From Spongilla lacustris (lineage: Eukaryota > Porifera > Demospongiae > Spongillida > Spongillidae), in the NCBI GenBank assembly GCA_949361645.1, contig OX442420.1:1766244-1830243 (forward strand): a DNA stretch of 64,000 nucleotides, given 5' to 3'. Position numbers and translations under genes: made by a program. A model generated the notes under the pieces. It saw nothing but the letters and a program-made list of their open reading frames with translations, was not told the DNA's origin and searched no databases. The stretch's first letter is position 1. Each line of letters begins with the position of its first letter. Shown one piece after another: positions 33,500 through 45,522 of this stretch.

Positions 33500-36246
33500 C
33501 AGGGTTTCCACCAGCGCCACGCAAATGCAGTAATTGTGGTTGACCATGTTGATATATTCATGGTTGACAGTTGTGGTGTTAACATAACAGTGTACCTAAG
33601 CCTACCTAAGCCTAATAAGGGGGCGTAATCCACAATTGAAAAGAAGGAATCGCCTCGTACATGTAATAATCTATTCAATTTTCAATATGTATAAATTGTG
33701 CATACATGTAAGTGTACATGTATGTGTGCAGGACCAAAATGCACTGTTTTGCTCCCATGGGCGCAAGGGTGATAATAGTTGTATGTATACAAGGGTGTTA
33801 ATTTATCGTATTCTACTACCAATCCCTCCATTTTGGCATTAGGTATATCCCTTTCTCTGTAGAGTTCATCAAACTGGTGGTATTTTCATAATCACATTGT
33901 AAATCTGCATTATTAGAGAGTAGTAAGTCTTCAAATACATGCATCAATCAGCATAGTTATGCAATTACACTTATTCTACGTTTGTTCATGCTACCCCGAA
34001 TGCTAGCAGCCTTTTCAAACTCAAAGTGCTCTAAAGGCATCCCCTCCACTGAAATTGTTATTAGTTGACATAAAGTTGATGTTTGCAGTCTATTTCTAAG
34101 ATTTGCCTTAATTCTGTTCATTGCGGAAAAGCATCTTTCACACTCTGCAGTACTAACAGGCAGGATTAGTGCAATGGAAGCTAGTCTTGACATCTGAGGG
34201 AATAGGTCTTTAAGAGTTGCATCTGAGACTAGCAGCTTCAAAAATGACCTCATGTCTGTATTACGATATGCACGGGACATGAAGTGTTTGATGCTCTTCC
34301 ACTCAGATTCTAACGCACTACAGTCAATGTCTGGATTGTCCCCATTTCCATACTTGTCTTCAAGGATTGCCAGCTTGTCTAGTCCCCAAGTGTCAAATGA
34401 AACACTTGGTAATTTAGAAGGGTCAAATATGGTAAAGGCATTATATTCATCACTGTTAGGGAAATAAATTTCCAGTTCTTTGATAACAGCATCAACATAT
34501 TTCATCTGGATGCAATCACGAAGCCTTTCCCTTTCTGTTTCTGAATCCTTAATTTTGAAGCCTTGAAGAGCACCTTCAATAACTGCATCAACCTCTTGTG
34601 GTATATTTGCTGTACGATATGCTCGTATGCTTTGTATGGTGGAATCAAGGGCTGGCTGTATTAGTGATACATCCACGTGCTCCTTTTGAAATATCAGGCT
34701 CATGTGACTTATATGAGGCAAGATGTGATGCAGAAGGTGAGCACAAGTGATAAAGTAGTAGGTCTTCACAAACTTTGCTAAACCTTCAGCCGCTGGTTCA
34801 GAGCGCTCTGTAGTGTCTCTTTCTAAACTTGCAATTAACGATGGAAGTGTGCAAATTATTGAGTTAATGGCAGCATCATGAGACAACCACCGAAAATCTT
34901 TGGCTTGGGTAAGCTTTATTATAGGATCATTGAAAATTTCCTGTATCTAATGAAGGCCAGCCATTCGGACAGGACTGTTCTGGTAGAACAGGAATAGTGA
35001 TTGCACTGTAGATTTAAACTTTTGCAGATATGGAATGTCATCAGCGGCATGAGCTGCAGCAAGTGCAAGTCTGTGATTGATGCAGTGAATCGATAGTAAG
35101 CGTGGTTGGTGGATCTTCAGTTTGGCAGCTACACCATTGTTCTTACCCACCATCACAGATGAACCATCACTGCCAAAAGCACGCAGTTTGTTAACATTTA
35201 GGTCAAAGTTCTGAATGTATGCCATAACTGCTTCTTCAATTGTTTCTGCTTTGCCATTAGCAATGTCACACATGTGTACAAATGAGGTTTCCACATCTCC
35301 AGATGGTAGGAGATATTTTGCTACAATGACAAGCTGGCTCAAAACAGATGTGTCAGTTGACTCATCAATCATCAGTGAATAGAAGGGACTGGATCGTAGC
35401 CTACTCAGCTTTGCATCTGCTGTGACTGATGCAAGACACTGTATGAACTCTCCTACAATCTGATGGCTTGAGTATGTTGCATTTCTACCACGAGAAATAT
35501 CTTTTATGTATGTACACCCAAGGCTCTGTACCAGGCACAACAAGGATTCGTACTTGGTAAAGATGGCAACCTCTTCTTTAGCTAGCCAGTAGACAATCTT
35601 TAGTGTTCCTATTAGTGCCCTTCTCTGTGATTCATCTGCACTCATTGCTGCATCACTTCCTTGTTGTAGCGAAGCTACTATATGCATTTTTGATTGTCTG
35701 TGGCGCTCAATGCAATCTTTGCGAAGAGAAGTGCAGGGTATAGATGTCCATACACAAGGCTTGCTTTGTTCAACTTCAGTGGCATTTTGCAGTCTGCAAA
35801 GCTCACAAAGAAGCCCTATCACAGAACCATCAACCTGTTCTACTGTGACTACCCACGGATACTGCTGCTTCCATGCTGGACAGTAGCCAACCTTATGCCC
35901 ACTATTTTTCTTTTTACTCACTAATGTAGAAGCCTCCTCTAAACTCATCACTGATTCAAATGCTTTTTCTTGATTAACATGCTTTGTAAACCTGCATGTA
36001 CCCTTTATATACTGTTTGAAGGAGGGGCTTGTGGGTAGAACATAAGATACTAAATCCCCCTTACCAAGCGAAATTTGTAAGGGAAAATCCTATTGCAATA
36101 CGTATTGCAAGGCACTCCCACTTTTTAATTGTGGAATTAGGCTTAGGTAGGCTTAGGTACACTGTTCTGTTAACACCACCACTGTCAGCAATGAATATAT
36201 CAACATGGTCAACCACAATTACTGCGTGGCGCTGGTGGAAACCCTG
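33500..36246 (-). mobile_element. Autonomous hAT transposon, 5-bp target duplication
   Basis: Inverted termini of about 125 bp begin cagggtttccaccagcgcc at both ends and include ctaagcctacctaagcctaa internally. The flanks are CCTAG (33495-33499 and 36247-36251). A 5-bp rather than 8-bp duplication fits the atypical hAT lineage catalogued as hAT5, but that assignment is inference. It encodes one transposase frame on the minus strand. Confidence 0.88.
33957..35951 (-). pseudogene. hAT transposase with one in-frame stop
   Basis: The frame runs from ATG at 35951 to a stop at 33957 (about 664 residues), broken only by a single TAG at 34949-34947. Order: N-terminal TTF-type zinc finger region (WKQQYPW, CELCRLQN, CIERHRQSKMH); first acidic motif YSLMIDESTD near residue 190; second FGSDGSSVMVGKNNGV; then IHCINHRLALAAAH (the C..H of the insertion domain); C-terminal hAT dimerisation region ILPVSTAECERCFSAMNRIK and LRNRLQ. 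All hallmark motifs remain, so the stop seems recent, or may be a sequencing error or suppressed. The nearest class by memory is C17orf113/ZNF862-like transposases. The protein would cut at the element's inverted repeats in the nucleus. Confidence 0.85.
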
Positions 36247-36315
36247 CCTAGCGCATATTTTTAAAAAGTGTTATATAAAATGGCATTACATTTGAATTGC
36301 TATAACTTTCGAACG

Positions 36316-36603
36316 CAGCGTTTCCCACAGCATAGCAAAATCAGGGCGCGCCGCCCTGTTTGAATTTTCCGGGGAAATGGGCGTGGCCATACAATTACAT
36401 GTAACTTACTCGCAGTTTGCGATCGTGCCATTGAACGCGCGTGACGGACTGTAAGAATCAGTGCAATCGGCTAAAAGCGGACAGCCCCCCCCCCCCCCCC
36501 CCCCCCCCCACTGGTTGAATCGGCCAATACGAACGTGGGTGGTACCGCATATGCTAATTAATCATGAGCGCCCTGTTTGAAAAGCATTCTGTGCGAAACA
36601 CTG
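36316..36603. mobile_element. 288-bp hAT-like MITE, 6-bp target duplication
   Basis: The ends are cagcgtttcccacag and ctgtgcgaaacactg, flanked by CGAACG (36310-36315 and 36604-36609). The interior has gccctgtttgaa near both ends and a long C run at about 36486-36509. It is inserted in the left arm of the foldback element; the target is preserved in the right arm near 37220. Confidence 0.8.
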
Positions 36604-37298
36604 CGAACGGTTAAAGCTATCAACTTCCTATTTTCAGCACTTCATACTACACCATTGCTCTATGGTAAAGTACAATAAGTAACATTTTGGGGTCTTGAAC
36701 ATGTTCCATGTCAGTAACGCAACTTCCGATACCCCCAAGGGATTCAAACTCGCCATAAATTTCGGCAGGAGCACTCAAATCGCTTCAAATTCGGTTTGTA
36801 CATAGAGGTCCCTTAGCTATTGGATTGGTCTGTTCGTTAATACGGAGATACAGTTGAACAAAGTACTTGCACGTTTTCCCGCTTGATTCGCGCCAATGAT
36901 ATAAACATCGCCTCCCCATACATTGAGCGGGACCCGATTCACCCAAATCATTGGCAGGAATCGAGCGTGAAAACATGCAAGTAGTTTCTTCAACTGTATC
37001 TCCGTAACAGATGACCTAAAAATTAACGAACAGAACGATCCAATTGCTAAGGGACCTCTTTATGTACAAAGCGAATTTGGAGCGATTTGAGTATTCCTGC
37101 CTAAAGTTATGGCGAGTTTGAACCCCTTGGGGTATCAGAAGTTGCAATACTGACATGGAGCATGTTCAAGACAATGGTGTAGTATGATAGCCAGAAAATA
37201 GGAAGTTAATAGCTTTAACCGTTCAAAAGTTATAGCAATGCAAACATGATACCATTTTTATAATATGCGCTAGGTCCCTTTTCTCGGAAATGATCCCA

Positions 37299-37730
37299 TT
37301 TGATAGTACGTTGCAATGGTCAGTCTGCCTTTTTGCTGTCTCTAAAAGCTTGCATCAGTTTCCTACAAATGTATATCTAAACGATAATGGCTTGGAGCCT
37401 CTGTGATCATGATGGTAGAGAATATAATAGATGCATTTACGACATGGCATCCTCGATAGATAAATTGGCTCTTGTATTGGAAAACAAATGAGCAGCTAGC
37501 AAATGCATAGCACAATTCATTGTAATCTAATTTTAAAATCAAACCTTTTTCAAAGGGATTCAATGATTTTTTTAATATAACGAAGTTGCAGGAGTTCCGC
37601 CCCATGCAGTGCATTTTCTAAACGAATCAACGGTGAGTTCAGTACTACCATAGATATTAACCAAGTGTTTGGAACATTATCGTGGCGATTTATTGGCGCT
37701 TTGAACATGCATATAGGCTGATCTCTTGAT
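37299..37730. other. No gene recognised
   Basis: AT-rich sequence with short open frames only. Confidence 0.5.
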
Positions 37731-37957
37731 CTGTGGCTCCCCAGCCTCTATCTGTTTTTAGTGCAGTTTTTGCGTACTTTTGGGGGGGGGGGTTCTACGC
37801 AAAAGGCATTGGCTTCTGTGGCTCCACCCCAGACCCTGACGCGGGGAGCTTACAGCGCTCCCCCATACCCCCTAGCTGGGCAGGAGGGGTGCTCCCTCCC
37901 CGGGGCGGCTCCGCCCCCCCCCCCCCCCTAAATCCTGGATCTGCCGCTGACTATACA
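37731..37957. mobile_element. Fragment related to the 42686-43530 hAT element
   Basis: It shares gagcttacagcgctcccccataccccc and the right end (ctggatctgccgctg compared with ctagatccgctactg). It also has G and C runs. Only the right half can be aligned, and no target duplication is visible. Confidence 0.55.
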
Positions 37958-38072
37958 TGACCACAACAGACGACCAAATACAGTACTTTTCTAATAAAGA
38001 TAAATGGGCTCCCATCTCGTCACACTGGTCAAAATGTTATTACAAGTCAGTTAAACTGCACTGTTCAAGTAC

Positions 38073-40604
38073 CTTCTTGTCTTGCTTTTTTACTTCTTGA
38101 TGGCTTAGTATAATCATCTTTATCATGGACATTAGCTGCTGTAGATAGAACCACGTAATTAGAACAAAAGGAGGAAGAATTCCATCATTTACCTTGCTCT
38201 TCGCGTTTCATTAACTCAAATCGCTGTTTACATATATTAATCAGCTGATCTTGTATCTGACCTAGCTGATCCTGTATCATACTTAGCTGATCCAATAGCT
38301 TAGTTGCATGTTCCTGCATCTTAGTTGCACGTTCCTCTTTATTCCTCAGTAGTTGCCATATAATCAGCCTCTCATCCTGGTGATTATTACAACACTAACT
38401 AATAACACACAAATAGGGGGGTGCTATAAATGGGTGACTTTGGAATTCGGCTGCTCCCACTTAACCCTGTGTGCACTGATAGCATTTTGGCTGTAGAATG
38501 TATATACTAATCTTTAAATTTACCCCCTACCACTTGAATAAAACATATCAATATCCATTTCCGCAACATATCCTGCCGCCAATGCGGGTATAAACAAAAG
38601 TGGTGCTAGCGTCAGAACGAAACAATTTGGAACTCCTTTTGTGTACCTGCCTCTATTGTTTAGTACCCAAGACGGCAGTTTTGTAGCGTATATGCCAGCG
38701 CCAACATTAGCCGATATTGCCGATTAATTGTACATTTTGTTAACAATTCATCACTTGCGTGAATAAAGAATTATCGTGGATAATTCTACGTCAAAAGGAT
38801 GAACTTGAAAGATGTCAAAGGGCAGGGGGAGCGGACTGAAGAGGAGTAGGAGGGTACTTGGAGTGATCATTACTGGCGATCTCTCAAAGATCTCTCAATC
38901 CACCCTCCTATAGTCCACAGTGGTTTAAGACGATGACAAGGGAATGGGAATAATCTATTAGTATTATTTCATAAACAGTTTAGTAACTCGTTGTACCACT
39001 AGAATTTCAAGTCAGAAAAAGAAATTTACAACAGTATTAATAAAGTGTACTATCTCAAAGTGAAACTTTTATCATTAATTTTTTCTGAATTGCTTTTGCT
39101 TTCTGGCATTTAAAAACAAATAGGGTATGTGAATAAATAGATTTTTGTTTCCTTTTCTAGTAATCCTATATTTGTAAGTACCATTATGATTCTTGCAATA
39201 ATGTGAACCTTTTATACGGTTAAAAAGCAAAAAAATTTCCAAGTACCAACTTCAAGAACGTTTCTACACAATTACAGGACCAAACAAAGGAAATGTAAAC
39301 TTTACGTTTAGTGCTGCTACTAACGTTCAAACATGAGACATGCCATGACTAATCTATAAATATTATTTTAATAACATCATCTGTTTACATGGCAATTGGG
39401 TTCTATTTAGCGATTCGAACCGCTGCTCTAGCGATATCGCAGGCAGGCTGAGGTAATGCCCTCTTTGTTCTGTTGTTCAGTGCTCTGTGTAGTGCGCGTA
39501 TGCGAATACGTTTGCGATTGTAGTTGTCTCTTATTTGATGCAAAGCTGTTTGATTGCTGTTGTTTGTATAAGTGAGTCATTAACTGCGATAATTCTTTAT
39601 TCACGCAAGCGACGAAACGTTCACAAAACTTATTCGGCAATATCAATAAGTATTTTTATGTTGGCAATGGCATATACGCTACAAAACTGCCATCTTGGGT
39701 ACTAAACAATAGAGGCAGGTACACAAAAGGAGTTCCAAATTGTTGCGTTCTGCCGTTAGCACCACTTTTGTTTATACCTGCATCGGCGGCAGGATAGGTT
39801 GCGGAAATGGATATTGATATCAAGTGAAATTTAAAGATAGGTATATACATTTTACAGCCAAAATGCTTCATTTCTATCAATGCACATAGGGTTAAGTTGG
39901 AGCAGGCGAATTCCAAAGACACCCATTTATAGTACCCCCCTAATATAAACAACCTTATCTCCACATGTGACTTAGTAAGATAAAATTTAAACAATACAAC
40001 CATTCCAAAAGGGGCATACTTAGCAGGTCACAACGCACCAATCATAAAACCTTCCCAGTATTAACTATGTGAACCAAGATCAATGTAAGGGTAAAAAGTC
40101 CTTGTGCATGGGTCAATGCTCATTTTAGTTCAGTACAGTTCAGTAGTGGAAGTACCTATCAGCTAATAGTATGTTGTACCTTTTATTATTAATGCACAAA
40201 CCACCTCAACAACACATGTGACGGGTACCCACCAAGTATAAAACCTACCCCAGTACCTAGCAATGAGTCAGGATGGTCGTGTGACAATACTAAATCCCCT
40301 GTGGCATTCAGCCAAATGTGTACATCGGTGTACGCTATCTTTGTTATTGCAAGTACAGTACGGTATCTTGTACTTTCTCTTCTGGTTTTACCTTCTCCAG
40401 TTTTGTAACTTTCTGTTTCAGATCATCAATTTCCTTCTCCAGTTTCTCACTTTTCGTATTCAGATCATCCTTTTCCTTCTCCAGTTTCTCACTTTTCTTA
40501 TTCAGATTATCCTTTTCCTTCTCCAGTTTCTCAATTTTCTTATTCAGATCATTCCTTTTCTCTTCCAGATGTTTTATTTCCTTTTCCAGTTTGTCACTAT
40601 CCAT
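38073..40604 (-). CDS. Three-exon coiled-coil gene (partial)
   Basis: Exons on the minus strand are 40604-40392, 38376-38193 and 38138-38073. The first starts at ATG (MDSDKLEKEIKHLEEK) and encodes four 14-residue units of the type LNKKSEKLEKEKDD, two perfect heptads each, so a continuous coiled coil of about 65 residues. It ends GAGAAG|gtaaaa in phase 0. Exon two (acceptor aatcaccag) continues DERLIIWQLLRNKEER and a Gln-rich helical repeat (LSMIQDQLGQIQDQL), ending at a gtaaat donor in phase 1. Exon three continues ANVHDKDDY then KKARQE, ending at a gtactt donor. All phases agree. A following exon could end at once with GTG TGA near 38015. Intron one is 2015 bp because it contains a 1.5-kb transposon. 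There is no known family; it is probably a structural or oligomerising protein. Confidence 0.6.
38416..39940. mobile_element. 1.5-kb element with ~350-bp terminal inverted repeats
   Basis: Left repeat about 38416-38790 and right repeat about 39590-39940 are inverted copies beginning ggggggtgctataaatgggtg, flanked by TA on each side. Internal words such as ggaactccttttgtgtacctg are shared. The interior (about 800 bp) has no transposase; one 72-codon minus-strand frame is unremarkable. It is probably a nonautonomous TA-targeting DNA transposon lodged in the coiled-coil gene's intron. Confidence 0.75.
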
Positions 40605-40621
40605 TTTATCCTGGACACCAT

Positions 40622-40752
40622 GTAGAATGATAGAGAGTGACTACGCTAGGAAAGTACATAAAAAACTGCAACTGCAACCAGAAATTGTAGAATGATAGAG
40701 AGTGACTACGGTTGGAAAGTACATGAAAAAAATGCAACCAGAAATTGTAGCT
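40622..40752. repeat. Two-copy tandem repeat upstream of the coiled-coil gene
   Basis: gtagaatgatagagagtgac, ggaaagtaca and caaccagaaatt occur twice with a ~65-bp period, directly upstream of the ATG at 40604. Confidence 0.9.
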
Positions 40753-41275
40753 AGTTTTGGAATAATCACTATTGCAACAAAGTTGATGTTTTCTACCTAA
40801 TGACCACCACCAAGGTTTAAGTCAAAATGTTATTCTGTTCCCAAAATAGCTGCCATGAACCGCTTTTGACTGAAGCAAGCAAGAGCCAATGCTGTTCCCC
40901 TTGCTACTTTTTCAGTCTCTATGCACAATAGATGACACAACGCTAAAGTATCTGCACAAAAATTAAATATCGATTGTTATAGCACAAGTCAATCCTTGAA
41001 TCAAACATAAATAACCAGAATTTCTAATGCACTTCATAATCTGTGCTCAAAGAGAGACACATAAGTTTTCCTCCGAACATTAGTGCAAACTCAAATTGCA
41101 TAAGCAGAATCACAACACAAGCACATTAAATTCACAACACATACACAATAACATAACAAACAAAACACACAACGTAAGTGCACACACACAACACATGTCT
41201 CAACACGCATGTACACTCAACAAACATGCACTCAACAAACATGCACTCAACACACGTGCACTCACAACACATGCA
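40753..41275. other. No gene; CA-rich low complexity
   Basis: Unrecognised sequence to about 41090, then short CA-rich words (caacaaacatgcactcaac repeated). Confidence 0.55.
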
Positions 41276-43868
41276 CACACAATACATTCACTCACAACAT
41301 ATGCACACATACACACTAACGGGTCAATCCATCTATTGTGAGCGGGAGTTGTGCCTCACGACTTCAGATTTTGCTCCAACCTCTCATAAATGTTGATCTT
41401 GATATGAAAGTGACTTTTACCATTTATAGAGTTAACAACGTTAATGGTTTACGAAATACACGCCACTGAATAATTAAATGCACACTCATATCTTGGCTGC
41501 AATACAATTGACAGCAGAGTTTTTGGCATCAAATTGAAGGACATGATCAGTCCAACTGATCTATGATGATTATTTTTGGTGTGTGGGTAAAGGGTAAAAC
41601 TTTTAGCAACTTCAAACCACCTTTTGCAGTATAGGTGTCCACCACGTGAAACACGAGTTTTTTTCTTCACACAAGTGAAAGGACTATCAATCTCAGTGTT
41701 TTTCAAAAATAAAAAGTCTGTGTATTGATAACCCCTGAGAACCACGCAAGGTTTTACCTGAGGGCGCCATTTTTGTCTCATCAAAATTTAGTTTAGTTTA
41801 CATAGGTCCAAGTGGTGTTATGTAAACTGTCTTACCACAACTGCCCATGATTGAGCAGATAGTGCCTCCTTATTTGGGCACGTGCGGGCGTTTTATTCTG
41901 TTTTGTGCATCAAGTATTATTGTCGTGACAGTCACTGACCCATTAGAGAAGCATCGGCACCGCATACATTCGCACCGTCGAGTTGCAGAAAAACTTATTC
42001 AATATCCATTTGCAAAGTGGAGACTTGCTGTGTGTAAACTGCCTAAAAGCAGTTCAAAATCATTGTTCTGAAGTAGCTTCCGAACACGCAGGGCCTAGCA
42101 GTCTTTCTCAGGAATTTGCTGTGCGAAGGTATGCCAACTATTGGCACACACATTCCTGAGAAAGACTGCTAGGCCCTGCGTGTTCGGAAGCTACTTCAGA
42201 ACAATGATTTTGAACTGCTTTTAGGCAGTTTACACACAGCAAGTCTCCACTTTGCAAATGGATATTGAATAAGTTTTTCTGTAACTCGAAGGTGCGAATG
42301 TATGCGGTGCCAATGCTTCTCTAATGGGTCAGTGACTGTCACGACAATAATACTTGATGCACAAAACAGAATAAAATGCCCGCAAGTGCCCAAATAAGGA
42401 GGCACTATCTGCTCAGTCATGGGCAGCTGTGGTAAGACAGTTTACATAACACCACTTGGACCTATGTAAACTAAACTGAATTTTGATGAGACAAAAATGG
42501 CGCCCTCAGGTAAAACCTTGCGTGGTTCTCAGGGGTTATCAATACACAGACTTTTTATTTTTGAAAATCACTGACACTGATAGTCCCTTCACTTGTGTGA
42601 AGAAAAAAACTCGTGTTTCACGTGGTGGACACCTCTATACTGCAAAAGGTGGTTTGAAGTTGCTAAAAATTTTACCCTTTACCCACAGTGGCGGATCTAG
42701 CATAGCCTTGGGGGGGGGGCGGCAGCCCCCCCCCCCCCCCCCCCCCCCATTCATATTAAATGCCGCCCCTGTCATGAAATTGCCGCCCCCCCTCCCCCCC
42801 TCCCACACACGCACACGATGCGTGTGCGCGCACACTACCTACCGTGGGTAACGCACACACATCTATAGAAAGCACACCTTTTGTGTGTCGGGGGCGGCAA
42901 TTTCTTGATAAATGCAATGATTAGATCTAGATATGAAATTTTATTTAATACCGGAATAACCGGTAACGTTTTATTAATCTATTCGTTTCTTCAATGTGCG
43001 CGCGTGGGTGCATGGCATAGGCAGCGGAAGGTTAATAAATACTTAACAATAAATACTGAACAAAGTTTCAGCCTTTAAAAAATGTACATAGTCTACCGAT
43101 TGTCACTAAAGGTTTAATTAGGTTCACCGTTCCGTAAAAGGTGCAAATGGCGAAACATTTTCACAGCTGCTGCTGCTTCGATTGCTAGATCACCATGCTT
43201 CTAAAGCAATTTACATACATCCCAACGACAATATAGAGAAGTACGGCCGGTTTGCTCACACGAGCATATCCAATATTTCAGGCGCCTGTTGACGGCCATT
43301 ACAAGGCGCGTTGTCGCAATAAATCGCGCGTATGTAAATTCTTTTTTAAAAATTCAGCGTGGTTTGAAGCGAAAAATGTGAAAGCTTCTGGGGCAGAGCC
43401 CCAGGCCCCGATGGGGGAGCTTACAGCGCTCCCCCATACCCCCTTGCTGGCAAGGGGATGCACCCCCCACCCCCGGCCGTCCCTCCAACCAACCGCCCCC
43501 CCCATAGCCCCATTCCTAGATCCGCTACTGTTTACCCACACCCCAAAAAGAATCATCATAGATCAGTTGTACTAATCATGTCCTTCAATTTGGTGCCAAA
43601 AACTCTGCTGTCAATTGTATTGCAGCCAAGATATGAGTGCGCAAAGTTGCAACATTTATGAAAAAATTAATTATTCAGTGGCGTGTATTTCGTAAACCAT
43701 TAACGTTATTAACCCAATAAATGGTAAAAGTCACTTTCATATCAAGACCAACATATATGAGAGGTTGGAGCAAAATCTGAAGACGTGAGGCACAACTCCC
43801 GCTCACAATAGATGGATTGACCCGTGAATGTGCATGTATGCATGTGTTGTGAGTGAATGTATTGTGCT
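41276..43868. mobile_element. Second palindrome, ~840-bp arms
   Basis: The left arm (about 41276-42115) and right arm (42152-43868) are inverted copies around a 36-bp centre; coordinates sum to 84267 on the inner side. Both arms encode the same frames (for example IVPPYLGTCG...FILFCASSIIVVTVTDPLEK at 41847-42071 plus and 42196-42420 minus; RQKWRPQVKPCVVLRGYQY at both sides), which I do not recognise. The right arm is longer by an 845-bp insertion. No clean outer TIR boundary or target duplication was found, so it may be an inverted duplication rather than a transposon. Confidence 0.7.
42686..43530. mobile_element. Nonautonomous hAT inserted in a palindrome arm
   Basis: The ends are cagtggcggatctag and ctagatccgctactg (15 bp, one mismatch), flanked by the 8-bp duplication TTTACCCA (42678-42685 and 43531-43538). 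The mirror arm near 41580 has the undisrupted site (gtgtgtgggtaaag). The interior has long G and C runs at 42711-42749 and gagcttacagcgctccccca, also found at 37840-37870. There is no transposase. Confidence 0.93.
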
Positions 43869-44570
43869 GCAGTCATATGAAAGCAAGCCACAGCCATGCA
43901 TGTGCTTCTGACCTTCAAAATGTGTGTATTATGTATTAAAAGTATTATGCATCGTACGTAAGCATTGGATGTACGCGGTGGTAATGGTAGGCCGTTAAAC
44001 ATCATCAATTACGTGACGCATTTATGCACCTACGGCCAGTAATCGGTTAGCTTGACCTTTATGGCATTGTACAAATTTGTACTGATCACATATATGATTC
44101 AGTTGTGCTTCGCATATATGTTCCAAAGCGGAGGGAGAGGTCAAGCGTGCAGTGGATGACGTTTTCAGTTAGGACTCAAGGAGGAACAAATAGTTTATCG
44201 CATGTAAGCCATTTGCTGTTACAAGCTATAGCTTGATGATGTACGAGCCAGGGCTAATTGTGGAAGGAAACTACTCTCCAGCAAGGGCAGCTTGTGGAAG
44301 TGCTGTACTACGTGTGCGGGTCTGCCATTGAATTCTCCAGACAAATAACACAGTCTATATGGATGTTTTTAATTATTACTAAGTGTGCATACTTTTCCCT
44401 ACTTAATCATACATGCCAATCTCACCTTTGAACTGAAACGGTTAATGCCGGTTTGAATATACACTGCAAAATGGATGGAAATAAAGTAGTTCAGTAATCA
44501 AACTTCCACTTTAAAATTCTTCACCATCAATTTATCTGTTATTAACACATACTAACCTATAGTGACTCAC
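43869..44570. other. No gene recognised
   Basis: Unremarkable sequence with no long frame. Confidence 0.5.
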
Positions 44571-44579
44571 ATAGGTGAC

Positions 44580-44885
44580 AATGAGTGAAGAGAAGGGTGA
44601 TAAAGGTGACCATGAGTGGGGAGAAGGGAGAAGGGTGACCATGAGTGTAGAGTAGGGTGACCATGAGTGCAGAGAAGGATGACATTGATTGCAGAGAAGG
44701 GTGACCATGAGTGCAGAGTAGGGTGACCATGAGTGCAGAGAAGGATGACATTGAGTGCAGGGAAGGGTGACTATGAGTGCAGAGTAGGGTGACCATGAGT
44801 GCAGAGAAGGGTGACCATGAGTGTAAAGAAGGGTGACCATGAGTGAGGAGTAGGGTGACCATGAGTGCAGAGAAGGGGTGACAGG
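44580..44885. repeat. Minisatellite (~24 bp, gtgaccatgagtgcagag)
   Basis: About a dozen units with variants gacattgagtgcaggg. Minus-strand frames reading HSWSP... are artefacts. Confidence 0.92.
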
Positions 44886-45054
44886 AGAGCACATTGGATC
44901 AACAAGGGTGTATGAGTACAAATCCAAACCAACACATAATATAAAAACCCAACACAAGCTTTTCCACCCCCAACACCCGATATGACAAGCTTTACCACCC
45001 CCACTGCTTAAAGTTTCATCTCCAAGAATGTATTTCCTTGTCATTCTAACCTGC

Positions 45055-45400
45055 CAACCATGAACCAGCAACCTCCAGACTGAACAGAGGAACCAGTAGT
45101 CACCAAACAGGAACAAAGGATCTAGCAACCTCCAGACTCAACAGAGGAACCAGTAGTCACCAAACAGGAACACGGGATATAGCAACCTCCAGACTCAACA
45201 GAGGAACCAGTAGTCACCAAACAGGAACACAGGATCTAGCAACCTCCAGACTCAACAGAGGAACCAGTAGTCACCAAACAGGAACACAGGATATAGCAAC
45301 CTCCAGACTCAACAGAGGTACCAGTAGTCACCAAACAGGAACAAAGGATCTAGCAACCTCCAGACTTAACAGAGGAACCAGTAGTCACCTAACAGAAAAA
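45055..45400. repeat. Minisatellite (~60 bp)
   Basis: About six units containing tagcaacctccagactcaac and ccagtagtcaccaaacagg. Confidence 0.93.
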
Positions 45401-45522
45401 TACTACTCTTAGTTAACAGTGACACCCCTTTTTTTACTCTTTGATTGATATCGTTTTCATTTCATAGCCCACATGGTGGTGGGGGGGGGCATTATTTAAG
45501 AAAACATATTAATGAGTAAAAA

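Larger units (their letters stand above)
33480..37298. mobile_element. Foldback element (same family as 1339-2556), interrupted twice
   Basis: The ends are tgggatcattt (33480) and aaatgatccca (37298). With the two insertions and their duplications removed the element is about 773 bp, comparable with 833 bp for the copy at 1724-2556. The loop words are shared (cgcctccccatacattgagcgg). The left arm is split by an autonomous hAT at 33500-36246 and a 288-bp MITE at 36316-36603; the right arm is intact from about 36950. Confidence 0.82.

Noticed and set aside
44532..45128. 198-codon minus-strand frame with HSWSPYS repeats
   Set aside because: Mostly the 24-bp minisatellite read in one frame.
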